Of a DNA stretch of 64,000 nucleotides, positions 41,628 to 50,214 are shown piece after piece. The notes beneath the pieces are model-generated. The model was not told where the DNA came from. It did not search any database and worked only from the letters and a program-made list of their open reading frames with translations. Source of the stretch: PALG01 sp964495885 (GTDB lineage: Bacteria; Bacteroidota; Bacteroidia; Flavobacteriales; Flavobacteriaceae). Position 1 is the stretch's first letter. Each line of letters opens with the position of its first letter. Location of the stretch: assembly GCA_964495885.1 (NCBI GenBank), contig CAZBWO010000001.1:1-64000 (forward strand), in the 5' to 3' direction. Made by a program: the position numbers and the translations under genes.

Positions 41628-42719
41628 ATGAACATCAACCGATTTGCTTTTTACGCACGAAGGGCCTTGTATATCTTCGTGGCTTGGGTGCTCTTTGCTG
41701 TTGGTGTCTTTTTCTATGATTATTTTACCCTGCTTACCAACAAAGCGCTTACGAGTGATTACGATTTAATGTCTGCTTTTACCGCTTACCTCATTGTAGC
41801 GGTAAGTGCCGGTTTTATTGGGGGGACGCTTACGGTGAACCTTATGGAGTTTTGGGTTCGGAAATACAAGTTCTGGGTAGCAATGTTATTGATTATCATC
41901 ATTTACTCTATCGTTGCTGCGCTGGTAGGGAGCATGGGGGCCTTGTATTTGAACGGTCCCGAAATGGGACTTCCCATGTTTCGGCAGGAAGCATTGGAAA
42001 ATCTGATTCCCTTTTACAAAGACCCTGTTTTTATTAAAAACTATTTTATCTGGTTGGCACTGGTCTTGATTACCCTTATTTTCCTGATGGTGAGTGACCG
42101 TTTTGGTCCGGGGGTGTTGCGTTCGTATCTCTTCGGAAGGTATTTTAGTCCGAAAAAAGAACAACGCATCTTTATTTTCAGTGACATCAAGGATGCTACC
42201 ACCATTGCCGAAGTATTGGGAGAGGAACAGTATTTTTTGTTCCTAAAGGCCTTTTTTAAATGCATCTCCCCGGCTATTTCGGAATACCGAGGGGAAATTT
42301 ACCAATACGTTGGGGATGAAATTGTTCTTACCTGGAAGATTCGGAAATCTAGCCATAATCAACGCTCGCTGTTATGTTACTATAAAATGCGCAGTTTGCT
42401 GTTGGCCAAAAGTGCCTATTTTGACAAAACCTTTGGGATTATCCCCGACTTTAAAAGTGGGTTTCACTGTGGTACGGCGGTAGTGGGCGAGATTGGGGTG
42501 ATTAAGCGGGATATTGCCTTTTCTGGAGATGTATTGAATACAGCAGCACGGATACAGGGTACCTGCAACGAACTGGATGTAAAAGTACTTGCTTCGGAAG
42601 GGTACTTGCATTGTATTTCCCCCCTTCCACGTAAAATAGAAGCTGTTCCCATGGGCGCCCAGCGTTTAAAAGGAAAGATAAGCGAAGTAGCTTTGGTGAC
42701 CTTTCGGAACAATAATTGA
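41628..42719 (+). CDS. membrane-anchored class III nucleotidyl cyclase
   Basis: 363 residues. Four N-terminal helices (about 12-30, 50-72, 82-105, 138-157) and a C-terminal cyclase domain (180-355): metal-binding Asp186 in FIFSDIKDATTIAE and Asp230 in YQYVGDEIVLTW, and the IKRDIAFSGDVLNTAARIQG segment with the catalytic Asn and Arg. The Asp of KRDIAFSGD is the adenine-specific position, so adenylate cyclase is favoured. The usual adenine-contact Lys is replaced (YQYVGDE), so specificity is inferred only. Sensory membrane domain of unknown input. Confidence 0.88.
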   Translation: MNINRFAFYARRALYIFVAWVLFAVGVFFYDYFTLLTNKALTSDYDLMSAFTAYLIVAVSAGFIGGTLTVNLMEFWVRKYKFWVAMLLIIIIYSIVAALVGSMGALYLNGPEMGLPMFRQEALENLIPFYKDPVFIKNYFIWLALVLITLIFLMVSDRFGPGVLRSYLFGRYFSPKKEQRIFIFSDIKDATTIAEVLGEEQYFLFLKAFFKCISPAISEYRGEIYQYVGDEIVLTWKIRKSSHNQRSLLCYYKMRSLLLAKSAYFDKTFGIIPDFKSGFHCGTAVVGEIGVIKRDIAFSGDVLNTAARIQGTCNELDVKVLASEGYLHCISPLPRKIEAVPMGAQRLKGKISEVALVTFRNNN

Positions 42720-42755
42720 TGAGGAATTTTCCATAACCTTATAAACACGAACCTT

Positions 42756-43115
42756 ATGAAAACCGATTTGTACACCAAAACCGTATTGACGGTTATTGCC
42801 GTTGCCCTTACCTTGAATCTAGTGAAAGAGTGGAATCCCATTCCGGAAGCTCAGGCTTCGGAGACACTTTCCGAAGACACCAAAACCCAATACCGTTTGG
42901 TACCCATTAGCGATATGGAAACCTTGGATGTACGTATTGTGGATATCAATACCTATGACGAATTAAATGTGAATGTGAAAAATATTGATACCTATGACGA
43001 GGTGAAGGTGAACATTAAAAGCATTGACACCAGTGACGAATTGGATGTAAACATTGATGAGATTGGTGGCGGTTGGATTAGCAATGGCGGCCCCATTCCC
43101 GTGAAAATTAATTAG
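42756..43115 (+). CDS. exported protein with 13-residue repeats
   Basis: 119 residues: one N-terminal hydrophobic helix (8-22), a linker, then three consecutive 13-residue units, [N/D]-T-x-D-E-[LV]-x-V-[NK]-[IV]-x-x-I, at 65-77, 78-90 and 91-103 with a diverged fourth before them (57-64), and a Gly-rich end (GGGWISNGG). The pattern of alternating hydrophobic residues suggests a beta-solenoid. I do not recognise the family. Follows the cyclase after 36 bases; its end overlaps the convergent NDH-2 gene by 8 bases. Confidence 0.75.
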   Translation: MKTDLYTKTVLTVIAVALTLNLVKEWNPIPEAQASETLSEDTKTQYRLVPISDMETLDVRIVDINTYDELNVNVKNIDTYDEVKVNIKSIDTSDELDVNIDEIGGGWISNGGPIPVKIN

Positions 43116-44385
43116 GTTTCTTAAGATATGGACGAATGATGAGTCGGGCCGCCCTATCATAATTAATGTAGTTGTAGGTCCAGTTGAAGAATGTCACCAC
43201 GCGGTTTCTGAAGCCAACGAGGTACCACAGGTGGATGAACATCCATAGAAACCACGCAAAGAACCCTCCGAACTTAAGACCTTTAAAATCTACCACGGCT
43301 TTATTACGTCCTACGGTAGCCATACTTCCTTTGTCTAAATACGAAAACGGTTCCATGGCTTTCCCTTTGAACTGCCGCAACAAGTTTTTGGCTAGGTGAC
43401 GCCCCTGTTGCATGGCCGGTTGTGCCAATTGTGGATGCCCTTTGGGAAAGGCTTCGGTTTCCATAAGGGCAATATCGCCAAGGGCGTAGACGTTTTCCAA
43501 GCCTTCTATTTGGTTAAAAGCATTTACCTTGTAACGATTGGTTTTTTCATGTAGATGGGATGGCATCCCTATCACTGGATTGCCCGTCACCCCAGCTGCC
43601 CAAATGAAGGTAGCCGTATGAAAGGACGGGCCGTCTTTGGTGGTTACGGTTTTCCCATCGAAATCCTGTACCAAGGTATTGAGGTGTATTTGTACGCCCA
43701 TTTTTTCCAAAAAGGACTGTGCCTTCTGGGAGGCTTTTTCGCTCATGGCAGCCAGGAGACGGTTGGAACCTTCCACAAGATGAATATGCATCTCTGAGGG
43801 ATTGAGTTCTGGGTAATCGTTTTTAAGGATCCCCTTTCGGAATTCTGCCAGTGCCCCGGCTAGTTCGACCCCAGTAGGGCCGCCACCGGCAATGACGAAA
43901 TTGAGGTATTGACGCTGGGTTTGGGGATCATCAGACTGGTCTGCCAATTCAATATTCTGCAACATCAGGCTACGGATATTGAGTGCTTGCGGCACTGTTT
44001 TCATAGGCATACTATACTGGGCAATGTTTTGGTTTCCGAAGAAATTGGTTTTGGTTCCCGTAGCAAGGACCAGATAATCATAGGTAAGGTTTCCTACGGA
44101 AGTTTCTACGGTTTTATTAGCGGTATCAATCTTTTCCACGGAAGCCATCCTGAAATGAAAGTTATCGTGCTTGCGGAATATCTTCCGAAGCGGATAGGCA
44201 ATGGAATCTGGTTCGAGCCCTGCTGTGGATACTTGGTATAATAAAGGTTGAAAGGTATGGTAGTTGTGTTTATCGAAAAGGATTAACTGTACAGGTGCCT
44301 TCATCATTTTCTTGATGAACGAGATCCCTGCAAAACCACCCCCTATCACAATGATACGGGGTTTTGAGGTTACTGGAATATTCAT
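43108..44385 (-). CDS. ndh: type II NADH dehydrogenase
   Basis: 425 residues, single-subunit NADH:quinone oxidoreductase. FAD-binding GxGxxG as VIGGGFAGISF near residue 14, NADH-binding FVIAGGGPTGVELAGALAEF (about 163), the motif ALGDIALMET (about 300), the quinone-site region AQPAMQQGRHLAKN and a hydrophobic/amphipathic C-terminal membrane anchor (FFAWFLWMFIHLWYLVGF). Complete. Single gene, convergent with the repeat-protein gene. Confidence 0.93.
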   Translation of the reverse strand: MNIPVTSKPRIIVIGGGFAGISFIKKMMKAPVQLILFDKHNYHTFQPLLYQVSTAGLEPDSIAYPLRKIFRKHDNFHFRMASVEKIDTANKTVETSVGNLTYDYLVLATGTKTNFFGNQNIAQYSMPMKTVPQALNIRSLMLQNIELADQSDDPQTQRQYLNFVIAGGGPTGVELAGALAEFRKGILKNDYPELNPSEMHIHLVEGSNRLLAAMSEKASQKAQSFLEKMGVQIHLNTLVQDFDGKTVTTKDGPSFHTATFIWAAGVTGNPVIGMPSHLHEKTNRYKVNAFNQIEGLENVYALGDIALMETEAFPKGHPQLAQPAMQQGRHLAKNLLRQFKGKAMEPFSYLDKGSMATVGRNKAVVDFKGLKFGGFFAWFLWMFIHLWYLVGFRNRVVTFFNWTYNYINYDRAARLIIRPYLKKPN

Positions 44386-44509
44386 GTGGAATATATTGTT
44401 TGGTAAAAATACGAAATGTGTTTCCCTTCCCCCAGAAATGGTTATATTTTAGCAAAATTGTAACAAAAGAAACCATAGGTACACTAATTAGACAGTTAAC
44501 CAAAAACCA

Positions 44510-45004
44510 TTGACTGAAGAACTAGAACATCGTTTTGTGACCCAATTAGAGGAGCATCAGAACATTGTGCATAAAATATGTAGGTTATATACCAATGACC
44601 AGGATGCACATAATGATTTGTTCCAGGAGATTACCATCCAATTGTGGAAGGCCTACCCAAAATTTAGGGGAGATTCGAAGTTCAGTACATGGATGTACCG
44701 AGTGGCCTTGAATACGGCCATTACGCTATATCGAAAGAGCAAAAGGAAAATTAAGACGCAGGATTATGAAGGGGTTAGTTTTAAAATAACGGAAGAAGTA
44801 TACGATCCTACGGTAGAGAACCAGTTGAAGTTGATGTACAGTGCCGTAAAGACCTTAAATGATATTGATAAGGCCCTTGTGTTCCTCTACCTTGAAAATA
44901 AAAATTACAACGAAATTGCCGATACGTTAGGAATTACTGAAGTAAATGCACGGGTGAAAATGAACCGTATCAAAAAGAAATTAAGAAACATCCTTAATCC
45001 TTAA
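44510..45004 (+). CDS. ECF-type RNA polymerase sigma factor
   Basis: 164 residues with sigma-70 region 2 (FQEITIQLWKAYPKFRGDSKFSTWMYRVALNTA, about 40-72) and region 4 (DIDKALVFLYLENKNYNEIADTLGITEVNARVKMNRIKKKL, about 118-160). The start is a TTG (44510), as no ATG fits the conserved N-terminus. The 3-base gap to the membrane protein at 45008 points to a sigma/anti-sigma-type pair. Confidence 0.9.
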   Translation: MTEELEHRFVTQLEEHQNIVHKICRLYTNDQDAHNDLFQEITIQLWKAYPKFRGDSKFSTWMYRVALNTAITLYRKSKRKIKTQDYEGVSFKITEEVYDPTVENQLKLMYSAVKTLNDIDKALVFLYLENKNYNEIADTLGITEVNARVKMNRIKKKLRNILNP

Positions 45005-45007
45005 TAT

Positions 45008-45640
45008 ATGGATGAATTAGAAGTATTAAAAAAGGAGTGGCAAACCCGCGAGCAGGTATTTCCCAAGTTTACCTCCAAAGAGATTTACCCTATGCTGCTG
45101 AAGAAATCGTCTTCGGTAGTGAAGTGGATTTTTATCATTAGTCTTGCCGAAATTGCCCTATGGACCACCCTCTATTTCCTCGTTCCGGAATCCAGTAAGA
45201 AATTCCAGGACGGGATGGGCTTGAACACTTTTTTCTTAATTGCCAACATTGTAGGCTACATCATTGTGTTCTTGTTCATTTATTTGTTTTATAGAAATTA
45301 CTTAAAAATTCAGGCAACCAATTCCATCAAGGAGTTAATGTCTAATATCCTTCGCACCCGAAAGACCGTGCAGTATTTTGTGTATTACAATATTGGAATG
45401 GCGGCAATGTTGATGTTTGTGACGAATCTTTTCTATTTCTATAATAAAGACAAACTCTACCAGATCCTACAGAGTGATGATCTGTATTCGGGAATTCCAC
45501 CAGAGACGTTTATACAATTCAACATCATAGGCGGACTTATCATTATTGGATTCCTAATCCTATTTTATTGGGTCATCTACGGATTGTTACTAAGAAGGCT
45601 GAAAAAAAATTATAAGCAGTTAAAGAAGATTGAAGATTAG
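45008..45640 (+). CDS. membrane protein, possible anti-sigma partner
   Basis: 210 residues: short charged cytoplasmic N-terminus (MDELEVLKKEWQTREQVFPKF), four transmembrane helices (about 38-58, 72-96, 124-144, 170-195) and a basic C-terminus (RRLKKNYKQLKKIED). Coupled to the ECF sigma gene, which in Bacteroidota is commonly followed by a membrane anti-sigma factor of this layout. No recognised anti-sigma domain, so the role is inferred from position. Confidence 0.7.
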   Translation: MDELEVLKKEWQTREQVFPKFTSKEIYPMLLKKSSSVVKWIFIISLAEIALWTTLYFLVPESSKKFQDGMGLNTFFLIANIVGYIIVFLFIYLFYRNYLKIQATNSIKELMSNILRTRKTVQYFVYYNIGMAAMLMFVTNLFYFYNKDKLYQILQSDDLYSGIPPETFIQFNIIGGLIIIGFLILFYWVIYGLLLRRLKKNYKQLKKIED

Positions 45641-45642
45641 GC

Positions 45643-46446
45643 TTAGTAGCGCCATTGTCGCTCTTTGTTGAGGGCTTCCTCCTTTTCTATTTCATCCTGC
45701 GGAATCACTTTTAGGAAGGACGGGTGCTGCTCAATGGCGAACTCTAACTTTTTTACGATATCTTCTACAGATTCATTTTCGTAGTCTATTTCCAAAGGTT
45801 CCTTAATCTCCATAGATTGTAGGATGCCCCGTTTTTTAATTCGAATACCTTTCTTATCGAAAGACCTTCGGAAGCCATCAATAACAATAGGTACTACCAA
45901 AGGTTTGTTGTGTTTGATGATATGGGCCGTTCCCCTTCTGATGGGTTTCCATGGCGTTGTGGTTCCTTGCGGAAAGGTAATCACCCATCCATCCTGAAGC
46001 GCTTTGGAAATATTGCTTACATCGCTTAATTTCACTTGCCTATTCACTTCCTTTCCTTCACTTCGCCATGTACGATCTATACTCACGGAACCTGCATAGG
46101 CTAGGATTTTCGGGAGTAGACCAGATTGCATGGTTTCCCTAGCAGCCACAAAGTAGATGTTTAGCTTTGGTTTCCAGAGGTAGCCAATATTTTTGATGCT
46201 ATCTGTGCGTCCCTTCAAACTGGCATTAAAAACGTGAAACATGGCCACCACATCTGCAAAGTAGGTTTGGTGGTTGGATACAAAAAGCACATTATTTTCT
46301 GGGAGGTTTTTGATAATCTCACTGCCCTCTATCTGTAACTGATTAAACCCTTTGAATCTGCGATGGGTTAAGGCTCCCAAGATACGAATGAGCCATTTTT
46401 TAAGAAAGAGGATATGTCCGAAAGGATTTTTTTTAAAAAGCCCCAT
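45643..46446 (-). CDS. PlsC-type acyltransferase with variant motifs
   Basis: 267 residues, acyltransferase of the 1-acyl-glycerol-3-phosphate family: a hydrophobic N-terminal region, motif I as SNHQTYFADV (His59, Asp65) in place of the usual HX4D spacing (here HX5D), and motif III as FPQGTT (157-162) instead of FPEGTR. The overall pattern continues with GTAHIIKHNKPLVVPIVIDG. A true acyltransferase is likely; the variant motifs may mean an unusual lipid substrate. Convergent with the membrane protein gene, 2 bases apart. Confidence 0.82.
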   Translation of the reverse strand: MGLFKKNPFGHILFLKKWLIRILGALTHRRFKGFNQLQIEGSEIIKNLPENNVLFVSNHQTYFADVVAMFHVFNASLKGRTDSIKNIGYLWKPKLNIYFVAARETMQSGLLPKILAYAGSVSIDRTWRSEGKEVNRQVKLSDVSNISKALQDGWVITFPQGTTTPWKPIRRGTAHIIKHNKPLVVPIVIDGFRRSFDKKGIRIKKRGILQSMEIKEPLEIDYENESVEDIVKKLEFAIEQHPSFLKVIPQDEIEKEEALNKERQWRY

Positions 46447-46516
46447 AGTTTGTTTTTTCCGCCGGAAGGAATCCTTCAGTGAGATTCAGCGTACAAAGAT
46501 ACCAAATTATAAGCGT

Positions 46517-47158
46517 TTACAGAATTTTCTTTAACAACTGGTGTACCTCACTGAGCATCATTGCGGTAGCTCCCCATACCACATGCCCCAACAAATCAAA
46601 GGCAGGCACCTGAATTTGTTTTGCATAGCTTGTAGACAATTCGCGGGTGATAAAAACACGGTCATCCAGGAACTGGGCAAGGGGTACTTCCAGTATCGCC
46701 TCTACTTCTTCGGGTTGTGGGACCAAAGTTGGCGTGTTGGGAGTAATCCCCATAAAAGGATGCACAAAAAAATTACTGGGCGGGATATAGACTTCGGTGA
46801 GTGATTTGAGGATTTGTACAGATTCTTGCGGAACGCCCACTTCTTCTTCGGTTTCCCGAAGGGCGGTATGCATTAAATCACGGTCTGATTTTTCTACCTT
46901 CCCTCCCGGAAAGCCCACTTGGGCAGAATGTACCCCTTTATAGGTTTTCCGAAGAATCAATACAAACTGCGTTTGCTGTTCCATGGAAGGATAAAAAAGA
47001 CAGAGCACGGCTGCCTTTTTGGGATTGACTTTATGCGGAAAAACCTTTTTCAATTCCTGAATACGCTGTGCAGGGGCCATTGCTTCATGGGAAGCTGTCC
47101 CGGGAAGTTCCAATTTTGTTACCTTTGTGACTTGTTTTTCAAATTCAGAAAAAAGCAT
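46517..47158 (-). CDS. Nudix hydrolase, CoA pyrophosphatase-like
   Basis: 213 residues from ATG 47158 (MLFSEFEKQVTKVTKLELPG). The Nudix box is GGKVEKSDRDLMHTALRETEEEVG (Glu residues in RETEEEVG), and the upstream VLCLFYP...QTQFVLILRKTYKGVHSAQVGFPGGK region is typical of NudL/CoA diphosphatases. A longer frame from 47242 overlaps the divergent gene and lacks conservation. Only 5 bases separate its start from that of the cyclophilin gene on the other strand. Confidence 0.88.
   Translation of the reverse strand: MLFSEFEKQVTKVTKLELPGTASHEAMAPAQRIQELKKVFPHKVNPKKAAVLCLFYPSMEQQTQFVLILRKTYKGVHSAQVGFPGGKVEKSDRDLMHTALRETEEEVGVPQESVQILKSLTEVYIPPSNFFVHPFMGITPNTPTLVPQPEEVEAILEVPLAQFLDDRVFITRELSTSYAKQIQVPAFDLLGHVVWGATAMMLSEVHQLLKKIL
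47120..47127 (+). promoter_or_regulatory. promoter -7 element of the cyclophilin gene
   Basis: TACCTTTG, an exact TAnnTTTG match, 37 bases before the start at 47164. It lies inside the beginning of the divergent Nudix gene, since the two start codons are only 5 bases apart. Confidence 0.5.
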
Positions 47159-47163
47159 TTTAG

Positions 47164-47883
47164 ATGTCCCGTTGGTTTGTACTATGTTTCCTGTTCGTAA
47201 TTTTCTTAGCCTGTGAAGATAAGAAAAAGAACACTCCTGCACAGGAATCCAAAGTTGAAAAAAAGGTAGAAAAGGACTCCCTTCCGAAGCAAAAAGATCC
47301 CCAAAAAGCTACAAAAACCCCAAGCTATCCTGTGATTACAGAGGAAAACCTGGTGTCTTTCCTAACGGAATACGGAAAGGATAATCCGGAAACCAAGGTA
47401 AAGATTGGAACCAATCATGGGGACATCTATTTGGAACTCTATGAAGACACTCCCTTGCACCGGGCGAATTTTGTGTATTTAGTGAAACAAGGCTATTTTG
47501 ATGGCACCTTTTTCCATAGGGTGGTTCCCAATTTTATCATTCAGGGAGGGAATAGCGACAATATCAATACCAACCGGAAGCGAAAGAAACTGGGGCCCAG
47601 TTATCGTTTACCGGCCGAGTTGGAGAATGGTAGGATTCATACATACGGAACGGTTTCGGGAGCCAAGGAATACAGAAAAAACCCAGATAAAAAAACGGTT
47701 CCCTATGAATTCTTCATTTATTTGGGCCCCCCAGAACATACAGCGCATTTAAATGGCAACTATACCATCTTTGCCAGAGTTACCAAAGGCATGGATGTGG
47801 TGGAAAAAATTGCCAACCTACCAAGGGATGAGGGGGAATGGCCACTTCAGAATGTGTATATCACTGCGGAGGTAATCAATTAA
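47164..47883 (+). CDS. cyclophilin-type peptidyl-prolyl isomerase lipoprotein
   Basis: 239 residues with a lipoprotein signal (MSRWFVLCFLFVIFLAC, lipid Cys 17), a charged linker and a cyclophilin domain from about residue 75 (TNHGDIYLELYEDTPLHRANFVYLVKQGYFDGTFFHRVVPNFIIQGG, then FARVTKGMDVVEKIANLP). The active-site Arg of FHRVVPNFIIQGG is present. Assists protein folding in the periplasm. Its stop overlaps the end of the convergent TRIC gene by 4 bases. Confidence 0.9.
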   Translation: MSRWFVLCFLFVIFLACEDKKKNTPAQESKVEKKVEKDSLPKQKDPQKATKTPSYPVITEENLVSFLTEYGKDNPETKVKIGTNHGDIYLELYEDTPLHRANFVYLVKQGYFDGTFFHRVVPNFIIQGGNSDNINTNRKRKKLGPSYRLPAELENGRIHTYGTVSGAKEYRKNPDKKTVPYEFFIYLGPPEHTAHLNGNYTIFARVTKGMDVVEKIANLPRDEGEWPLQNVYITAEVIN

Positions 47884-48494
47884 GTTGCTTCATCCCTATA
47901 GATAGACGGCAAACGCAACTTAAATACCACAGCCAACAAACGAATAAGGATGACCACCAATCCCGAAATGATTACCACTCCATCTGCAGAAAGTGGGGTT
48001 TTCAGTAAAATAAAATAGGTGATTCCACCCATAATACAAGCCGTAGCATAAATTTCCTTTCTGAAAATAACGGGTATTTCATTACAAAGGATATCCCGTA
48101 TGACCCCTCCAAAACAAGCCGATAAAGTCCCCAAAGCAATACAAATAATCGCTGGGTATTGCGCGGCCAATCCTTTTTCAACCCCTATTACCGTATAGAG
48201 GGCAATTCCAATGGTATCAAATAAAAAGAGAGATTTTCGCAAGTAGCCCAATTGCTTCCGAAAGAGAATGGCAAACAAGGAAGAACCTGCAATGACATAA
48301 ATAAAAGTGGTATTACGCATCCAGCTAATGTTGGCATCTATCAAGACATCCCGAAGGGTCCCCCCGCCCATTGCCGTAACGAAGGCAATGATGAAAATCC
48401 CGAAGATATCCATGCGTTTTTTGGTCGCGGTAAGCACCCCTGAAATTGCAAAAGCAATGGTTCCCAAAATATCAATGGTCAAATATATATTCAC
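47880..48494 (-). CDS. TRIC/UPF0126-family channel protein
   Basis: 204 residues, seven hydrophobic helices in a three-plus-three arrangement, typical of bacterial trimeric intracellular cation channel homologues; the glycine-rich ISGVLTATKKRMDIFGIFIIAFVTAMGGGTLRDVLI repeats in a second half (IGVEKGLAAQYPAIICIALGTLSACFGGVIRDIL). Likely a monovalent cation channel of the inner membrane. Its ATG overlaps the RDD gene's stop by 4 bases. Confidence 0.86.
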   Translation of the reverse strand: MNIYLTIDILGTIAFAISGVLTATKKRMDIFGIFIIAFVTAMGGGTLRDVLIDANISWMRNTTFIYVIAGSSLFAILFRKQLGYLRKSLFLFDTIGIALYTVIGVEKGLAAQYPAIICIALGTLSACFGGVIRDILCNEIPVIFRKEIYATACIMGGITYFILLKTPLSADGVVIISGLVVILIRLLAVVFKLRLPSIYRDEAT

Positions 48495-49207
48495 AGTTGT
48501 TGGGTATAATAATTATAGTCCTTAATCACCTTATCCAAAAACACTATGGGTTTTTCCTCAACCTCAATTTGCATTACCTTGGACACCTTTTGGGAAAGTC
48601 TATTAATGATAAGATGATTGTGGCTTCTTTTCGCATCGGAAAACACGGACTTAATGGTTTGTATTTCGGCATCGGAAAAAACAGTCACTTGTGGATATTG
48701 CGGTTGATAGTCTTCTGGGATATCCATAAGGATGGTTTGCGAAAAGACAATTTGTTTCTTTTCGGTAATGACAGTAGTTGCGGCTGCCAAATCCCCCAAA
48801 CGCTGGCCTTTTCCATTAAATAATACGGTTACTAGCGCCAAAGCGCCACTCGTAAGGCTAATGTCGATGATACGCAACAACCAACGGATAAGGTAATTTG
48901 AAAAGCTGGGTTTAGATCCATCCAGCTTTACCACCCGTAGCTTCATAATGGCTTTCCCCGGTGAACGGCCATCCCAAAATGTCTCCCATAATAGGTGGTA
49001 GACAAAGATGGGCAGGAACACACTCATAACTACCAAAAAGTAAGCGTCATAATCTAACTCTATTGCCGAAAATAAAAAGATAATAAGTACCACATAGGCC
49101 ACAATAATGAGGGAATCTATAAGATAGGCCACAATGCGTTCCCCTACTCCTGCCACATTTTGGATGATATTGACATTTTGGGCAGTTTCGATTTGAAAAT
49201 TATCCAT
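48491..49207 (-). CDS. RDD-family membrane protein
   Basis: 238 residues with the RDD domain: GERIVAYLIDSLIIVAYVVL near residue 22, a second helix region, WETFWDGRSPGKAIMKLRVVKLDG near 85 and LIRWLLRI. Three predicted helices and a long cytoplasmic tail. Its start lies 35 bases from the divergent SpoIIM-type gene, a pairing common in Flavobacteriia. Confidence 0.86.
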   Translation of the reverse strand: MDNFQIETAQNVNIIQNVAGVGERIVAYLIDSLIIVAYVVLIIFLFSAIELDYDAYFLVVMSVFLPIFVYHLLWETFWDGRSPGKAIMKLRVVKLDGSKPSFSNYLIRWLLRIIDISLTSGALALVTVLFNGKGQRLGDLAAATTVITEKKQIVFSQTILMDIPEDYQPQYPQVTVFSDAEIQTIKSVFSDAKRSHNHLIINRLSQKVSKVMQIEVEEKPIVFLDKVIKDYNYYTQQL

Positions 49208-49242
49208 GAAATACGTTTCTTTGAAGCAAAGCCACCAATTGA

Positions 49243-50214
49243 ATGCGAGAAGCCGCTTTTGCCAAGCAAAATAAAGATAAATGGTTAAAATTTGAAAATG
49301 TTCTTCGGAATAAAATCGACCTTTCCCCAGAGGAGCTAAGTGCCCTTTATGTGGAAGTAACCGACCATCTTAGCTATGCCCGAACGTTTTATCCCAATAG
49401 CAACACGCTGAAGTACCTTAACGGACTTTCGGTCTTGGCGCATCAAAAGATCTATCGCACCAAACGGGAAGACCGCAAACGCTTTATCACCTTTTATACC
49501 AAAGAGTTTCCCTTACTTTTTTCAAAGTACCATAAGCCACTGCTTATTTCCTTTCTTACTTTTTTACTATTCGCAATCGTAGGCGCCTATTCTTCAGCAA
49601 CCGATGGGCATTTTGTTAGGCTTATCATGGGAGACGGTTATGTAAATATGACCCTGGAAAATATTGAAAATGGAGACCCTATGGCCGTGTATAAACAGAT
49701 GGGGGAAATGAATATGTTTTTAGGGATTACCATCAATAATATTAGAGTGGCGCTCTATGCCTATGTCTTTGGAATACTCTTAGGGCTTGGCACCCTATTT
49801 ATGTTGATGAGAAACGCCATCATGCTTGGTGCATTTCAGTATTTCTTTTATGAACACGGGCTGCTATGGGAATCTGCCAGAACAATTTGGATTCACGGAA
49901 CCATAGAAATCTCTGTGATCATTGTAGCAGGCTGTGCCGGATTGGTTTTAGGGAACAGCATTCTATTTCCAGGGACCTACACCAGATTGCAATCGTTTGT
50001 GCGAGGGGCGAAAGATGGATTGAAAATATTAATCAGTACCATTCCCTTCTTTATCATTGCTGGCTTTTTGGAAGGTTTTGTTACCCGCCATACCCAAATG
50101 CCAGACTGGTTGGCAATCTTTATTATTGGAGGATCATTGAGCCTCATTGTATTTTATTATGTCATTTACCCCATTCAATTAAAACGAAAACATGAGCGAG
50201 GTCATTCAGTTTAA
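49243..50214 (+). CDS. SpoIIM-family membrane protein
   Basis: 323 residues. N-terminal cytoplasmic helices (about 1-95), then about five transmembrane helices including the conserved FLGITINNIRVALYAYVFGILLGLGTLFMLMRNAIMLGAF and FYEHG...WIHGTIEISVIIVAGCAGLVLG. In Firmicutes SpoIIM is part of the engulfment DMP complex; in non-sporulating Bacteroidota the role is unknown, but it always clusters with DUF4129/MoxR/DUF58. First gene of the six-gene operon. Confidence 0.9.
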   Translation: MREAAFAKQNKDKWLKFENVLRNKIDLSPEELSALYVEVTDHLSYARTFYPNSNTLKYLNGLSVLAHQKIYRTKREDRKRFITFYTKEFPLLFSKYHKPLLISFLTFLLFAIVGAYSSATDGHFVRLIMGDGYVNMTLENIENGDPMAVYKQMGEMNMFLGITINNIRVALYAYVFGILLGLGTLFMLMRNAIMLGAFQYFFYEHGLLWESARTIWIHGTIEISVIIVAGCAGLVLGNSILFPGTYTRLQSFVRGAKDGLKILISTIPFFIIAGFLEGFVTRHTQMPDWLAIFIIGGSLSLIVFYYVIYPIQLKRKHERGHSV

